Assembly (NCBI RefSeq): GCF_963662255.1
Contig: NC_085047.1
Span: 98,959,619-99,023,618, forward strand
Length of the DNA: 64,000 nt
Direction of reading: 5' to 3'
Source of the DNA: Cinclus cinclus
Lineage: Eukaryota; Chordata; Aves; Passeriformes; Cinclidae
Each line of letters begins with the position of its first letter. Position 1 is the stretch's first letter. Positions 59,190 through 64,000 of the stretch are shown one piece after another. The position numbers and the translations under genes are program-made. The notes beneath the pieces are model-generated. The model saw only the letters and a program-made list of their open reading frames with translations, was not told the origin of the DNA and made no database searches.

Positions 59190-62100
59190 GGACTGCTGGG
59201 CTGACATGTAAAGCAAGGCAACACTGCCAGTTTAATGGGGCACAGCAACTGAACCCCCACAGGAGAATTTGCTAAATAAATTGATGGAAAGGTTTAATTT
59301 TTCCATATGCTCCTTCATATTTCAGGGGGGCTTCAGGAAGTGTCTTTGCAAAGTCAGACTTTTCAGTAAGAGTTAAGGGCACCTTAACCTCAAAGACTGT
59401 ACAATGGGTGCTGTTTTTAAAGTTTATATGCACTGGAGTCATGCTCAGCAGGTTTAGAACTGATCATTAATATTTTTTTCAAGTGGAATTCTTTGAACAT
59501 ATTACATCAGAACAAAAGATGCTTGGAATGAGTAGGCAGAGCTTGTGCAGGCTCTGCCACAGAGCCATGAGAAAGAGGCAGAGCTATCTATTATGCACAT
59601 TCCCCTTAAAACATGAAGAAAGCTGGCAAGTCCTGAACAAGCATAAGGAATTTGAAAGCTTAGAAAGAAAGGAAATATTCAGACACAGTCATTACAGTCT
59701 CAGTTCTTTGATTATCTGGACAAGAAGTGCCAGGGATACAGAGTGAATTAAATAAGGATTCTTGTATAGTCATCAAGCTGCTGTATTATCTACTGCAGAA
59801 GTCAGTCTCATGTAGGCTGTTTTTCTTTCCTGAGAACTGAGCTATCCCCCAAAGTCTATAATACAGCTCCCTATCTGCTTATGGTGTACCCACAAAGCTT
59901 GATCAGGCATAAGCTCCTTGATATATATATGACTGAGTCTTCATCTCTATGAAAGTAATTTATCTTTATAAACAACTGTGCTTCTGTGCATTCAGAATGG
60001 AGACATGCAAGAAAAATCAAACCACACCAAACAAAAAAACAAAAACAAAAATAAACCCAAAGAGAGCAATATATCTCCTCATCTTACTCGCAGCAGTTGA
60101 GCAGTGAGGGTTATGCCTCTATGTCGGGGTGTTGTGATTGTGTTTCTGACACACTCTTCTCTGAATGCCCATCAAGCTCACTATGAAATGAACTTGCAGG
60201 AATTCAACCAGAGGAATCTGCTTACTGGAATACAGTGTTTGTGGTTTCTGTGATTTGGCAGCAATAAACATGTCCCCTGTGCAGCTGCACAGTGCTGTCC
60301 CCAGAGCATGACTCCTGATTCACAAAGCATTGTAAGACCAGGTGTCCCACCATGGACATGCCTGGAGAATGACAACGTTTGGCAGTGATGGCTTGGGACA
60401 AATAAATACTCTTTTGGAGCCAATTCATATCAAAACTTGACAGAATAGGCTAATAATGTAAAGGACTCCAAAACCGGGTATTTGTACTGCTCAATGTTAA
60501 ACTTTCAAATTACAAAAAAACAGGTACTTCCTGATTTGAATCTCTTTGTTTCTGTAACATTGAAGTCATACCTTTTCCAATAAAGAGGGAAAAATAATTT
60601 ACTCTCTCTCATAGTGGTTCAAACGAAACAGTTTTGTGTTTAACTGCGCACAGATAATGTGAGCAGCTGTTTATTAACTTGACAGTCAGGATCTCTTCCT
60701 ACACAAAGGATTTCCCCGGACCAAGACCCCTCCTAAGTGATCCCAAGATGTGCTTGTATTAGTAGTTTAGTTCAGATCAGGAATGTACTCAGGAAGCAAA
60801 TATTCTGTTCTGTTTACTGTACTTACATTCTCAGTGTGAATGAAGTGGCCTTGGAGCACGCTGTATGTTCCTTTGCTGAACAAAGTCGATGGGGTCTAGC
60901 AAGGCGCTTGCTTGCATCCCTACCACTCTGCATCCTGTGTAGGGCCCAAACGAGAGACAGTCCAAAGTAATATCCCTAAAATGTGTACAGGCTGGCCCTC
61001 AGCTGTTCTGCACCCACCATTTCACTCTACAGATTCACTCCAATTACACTGTGCTACTTGCCAATGCAGACATGCCCATGACTTCTAAAGGGGACAGTCA
61101 AAATCAAACTGGCACTAAGCCAAATCAGCTATTAGCTTGCCGGCCTTTGCAGCAGTTTGCATTGAGATTATGGAGAGGTGCCGAGCAGGAAATCTATGAC
61201 TGCAGTGTGGGTGGTGTTTAAAGTAGTTTTTAGCTTTAGGTTAGATGAGGGTTTCTGAAAGGGTGGTCTTTTTGACTTTTAGATAAGATGTGTTATTCTC
61301 TCTTGGTTTGTTTGTTTTTTTTTTTTTTCACACTGTGCTCATCATCATCATCATTATCATGTGAAAGGCTGTGTCAGGGTAGAGCAAGTTCTAGCCAATG
61401 TGAACAAAAAATGACAGTGAAACCCACTGTCACCCACATCCACTTTGAAACAAAGGCAAGGTAGAGCACATGTTACAAATACTCTGTCAGAGAGATCATC
61501 TGGGTGATATAATTGGACCTGTGACCTTCCTTAACTCATGGGATCTTTTCTGCTCAATAGGCCACTGAAATAGCTGACTTCTGGCTAGATTTAAATAAGC
61601 CACTTGTAAATAATTTTGTCATGTGTACTGGGAAGGAAAAAATCTGGCTACAATTGATTTTGTTCCTGTACTTTCACAGCATTTTGCCACAAGCCCTCAG
61701 TATTGACAGTCTTCCCAGACCTACAGTGAATTCACAGTGGCTGCCCTAAATATCTCATGGCTGCTATTTTCTCTTTTCCTACATGTTCATGTTGAATAAA
61801 CATTGAAACCATTTCTGTCCTTTAAATATTTGCATACTGTGGTAAAGTCTCCAAAAAGGCAAATGGATAAAATTATTCTGTGATCAAGTCTGTAAGTGAT
61901 ACTTTACTGGGAAGGTACAGATGGGAACAGCAAGAAGCTCACTGTTAATCTGAGCTATGCTATGTTTGAATCTACTGTAAAGCTTACATTCATTTTAAAG
62001 GGTGGGATATTGGGATTATGGAATCCTTTGCTTCAGTCAGCTGTTCCTGTTTAGCTAAGAGTAGTGCCAGTGATTATGGCTACCATCTCACACTAGACCA

Positions 62101-62269
62101 TTGTCCTGTTTTTGTGGAAGGATGGGTGCCCTCAGACATGGGGCACTGAGCTCTTGTTGGACAGGAAAACTGGTGGTCTTTGAGATGGTGGCCCATAGCT
62201 GAAAGTAAATCATTATGACAAATGCTACTCTCTTGAAAGAGCCCAGGGACTGACAGCCTTGGCAGAAGG
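59190..62269. other. non-coding stretch with simple repeats
   Basis: Contains an A-rich AAACAAAAACAAAAATAAA patch at about 60030-60055, a T run at 61315-61328 and an ATC run at 61340-61360. The minus-strand frame at 60181-60423 and the others are unremarkable. Confidence 0.4.
61315..61360. repeat. T14 run followed by an (ATC)n microsatellite
   Basis: T run at 61315-61328, then a short spacer, then ATC repeated with one TAT interruption to 61360. Confidence 0.9.
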
Positions 62270-62371
62270 TCATCTAGCAATGTGTTCAGAGTTGGCTCTG
62301 CTTTGAGCAGAATGTTGGAAGAGAGACTTCCAGAAGTCCCTTCCACTCTGAATGACTCTGTGATGATGTTA
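62270..62371 (+). mobile_element. CR1 LINE 3' terminus fragment
   Basis: CTCTGCTTTGAGCAGAATG, then TTGGAAGAGAGACTTCCAG, AAGTCCCTTCCACTCTGAA and TGACTCTGTGATGATG. This corresponds to the CR1 end (GGTTGGACTAGATGACC, GGTCCCTTCCAACC, ATTCTATGATTC) in plus orientation with moderate divergence. Sequence further upstream is not clearly CR1, so the copy is only about 100 bp long. Confidence 0.8.
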
Positions 62372-64000
62372 ACAGGATAGTGGAGAGGAAATATGCTAGA
62401 TGTAGCTTCTGAAAAGTAAGTTAATGTGCTTCTCAGAAATCACAGATGTCAAACATAAGCAAAATACTGATGTTGATGAAATCAAGAGAGCTGCAGGCAA
62501 TTACAAGCGTGAAAGATTGTATTAGGGAATCAGATACATGGTTAAATTGGCAGTAACACATTTGTCTCCCTCCTCTTTGATGTCCTTCCTTCCACCTTAA
62601 TACCTAAGCTTGCCAGTGGCACAGTTTGTAGTGGCAAATTCAGCCTTGACAAAGTTAATAAACTGAAAAGGTATTTCTTGTTCTGTCCTGAGATTGGTCA
62701 GCTATTTGTTGGTCTTTCAAACTGGGAGACCCAACTGAAACACGACTTTCAGTGGTCCTGACAATTTAAATATGCTTAGAGCTGGTGCGGCTGCAGAAGA
62801 AACATCCCCAGGCTGTTCAGCTTTCAGTTTGCAATAAAATCTCAGTATCAAAATATCTCAGGTTTGCAAAGGCCTGCATGAGGCAGAGTAGAGCTTAGCA
62901 TGGGCTGAGCCAGCCTGGTCTTCAGCACTACAAACTAAAGCTCCCTCAGAACTCGGGGTGACTCTCCTCTGCAATCCACCATGAAAACATGTTCTTGTGC
63001 ACCTCAATGCAATAGCAGTAGAATTTTTTTAAAATAGTTGTCGGGCACCTGGCTGCATCATGAGTCACCTTTGATAATGTGCCTCTTTCAGCACTGTTTT
63101 CAGAAGTATTCATTGCTTGTGTTTCCACTAACAGTGAGTCTGGAACAGAGGGTCCTTGCCTGCAGCTTTGCTAATCAAGCATCAGTTTCTGGTGTTTGAC
63201 TGCAGAATTGGTGGTCATTTCAGAGAGTTCTTCATTTTATTGCTGTGATTTCATGGAGGGTTTTACTGCAGAGCTGCTGAGAGAGGAAAATACTCATTTG
63301 CATGCTGCAAAGCATAGGCAAGGAGCCAGATCTGTGCTATTACAATATCTGATCTCTGTAAGGCAAACATCCTTTTGAAAGGAGCTAATGTTTCTGTCTA
63401 TTCAATTCTGATTCACAGTTCAGCACTTTCCTCATTCAAACACCCTGGGGAAGAGTTAACTGTATTTTTCTCTTCTCCTTTTATCTTTATTCCTGGATTA
63501 ACTGAAGAAATTATTGGTTCATGTTTCAGCCCTTTTTTCCCCTTGCAGTAAATCACCTGCAATATTTCTTGCTATTGGTATGCTGCATGCCATGTATACC
63601 CTGTTCATGTCACACTGAAATAGTTAATTATTTGTATGACAAACATCCAGGTTGTATCCTATGAGTTGCCCCATAGGACGTATGTGTGGTTAACTAATGC
63701 ATACATGCACATATCTTAGAAAGAGCTTTCCATCAAAAAGCAAAAAAATGCCATAAAACATTTAATAACAAATGTTCTTGATTATTTTTCCCTTCTGCTT
63801 ATGAAGCAAAATCATAATATTTAATATAGTCATTAGTAGAATCTCAGCACTAATTTTTTTATCGGCTGTTCACTTGCTGCCTATGCTTTGCAAACACTTT
63901 CCAAAAATCAAATTATAAGAGTAACGAGCTGTAGTTTTTTCTTTCTGAGGGGGCATGACTGACTATTAAAAGAACCTTTAATTCTGTTTAATTTAATTTA
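62372..64000. other. non-coding end of the window
   Basis: AT-rich unique sequence with no supported gene, RNA or repeat. Short frames at 62946-63128 and 63196-63378 show no similarity to anything I know. Confidence 0.4.

Overview
The window looks like vertebrate nuclear DNA, most likely from a bird or a close sauropsid relative. The reason is its repeat content. Every interspersed repeat I can name with confidence is a CR1 LINE fragment, and several keep the CR1 3' end: a GGTTGGAAGGGACC-type core (or its complement) next to short ATTCTRTG-like terminal repeats. I see no mammalian Alu, B1 or L1 elements, no bacterial operon structure, no rRNA or tRNA gene and no CRISPR array. Nearly all open reading frames are short, overlapping and unrelated to known families, as expected for intronic or intergenic DNA.

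Layout: 1-9.8 kb is unique sequence with a pyrimidine-rich tract at 2.75-3.06 kb and a possible ancient MIR-like SINE near 7.9 kb. From 9.8 to 15 kb there is a possible plus-strand exon (9836-9928), a motif-rich block with paired TTAAACCAGTTT elements, two minus-strand CR1 pieces, a 50-bp-period minisatellite, a striking POU-type palindrome at 14.27 kb, and a minus-strand exon candidate (14822-14918). From 15 to 26 kb there is a pure 99-bp (CCCTTT)n array, a perfect hairpin, a 16-bp tandem repeat and weak CR1 pieces. From 26.6 to 30.1 kb lies the best evidence for genes: minus-strand exon-like segments with strong splice sites and fully open frames. Three of them (29982-30107, 28437-28452 and 27857-27981) join in one continuous reading frame. 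From 30 to 35 kb there are two plus-strand CR1 copies, one of about 840 bp with a recognisable reverse-transcriptase C-terminal remnant, and a helically phased cluster of forkhead-like sites. From 35 to 57 kb the sequence is almost featureless, apart from a 28-bp near-perfect palindrome (46.3 kb) and small duplications. At 57.3-57.6 kb there is a small GC/CpG-richer block followed by an ATG in good context and a splice donor. At 59.06-59.19 kb there is a 44-codon ORF with a leucine-rich C-terminal hydrophobic stretch. The last 5 kb holds simple repeats and a final CR1 3' end.

The simplest overall reading is a gene-poor region, probably largely introns of an unidentified minus-strand gene around 26-30 kb plus intergenic DNA with possible regulatory elements. 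I could not name any gene. All exon calls rest on splice-site and reading-frame logic only; none was checked by homology or transcript data.
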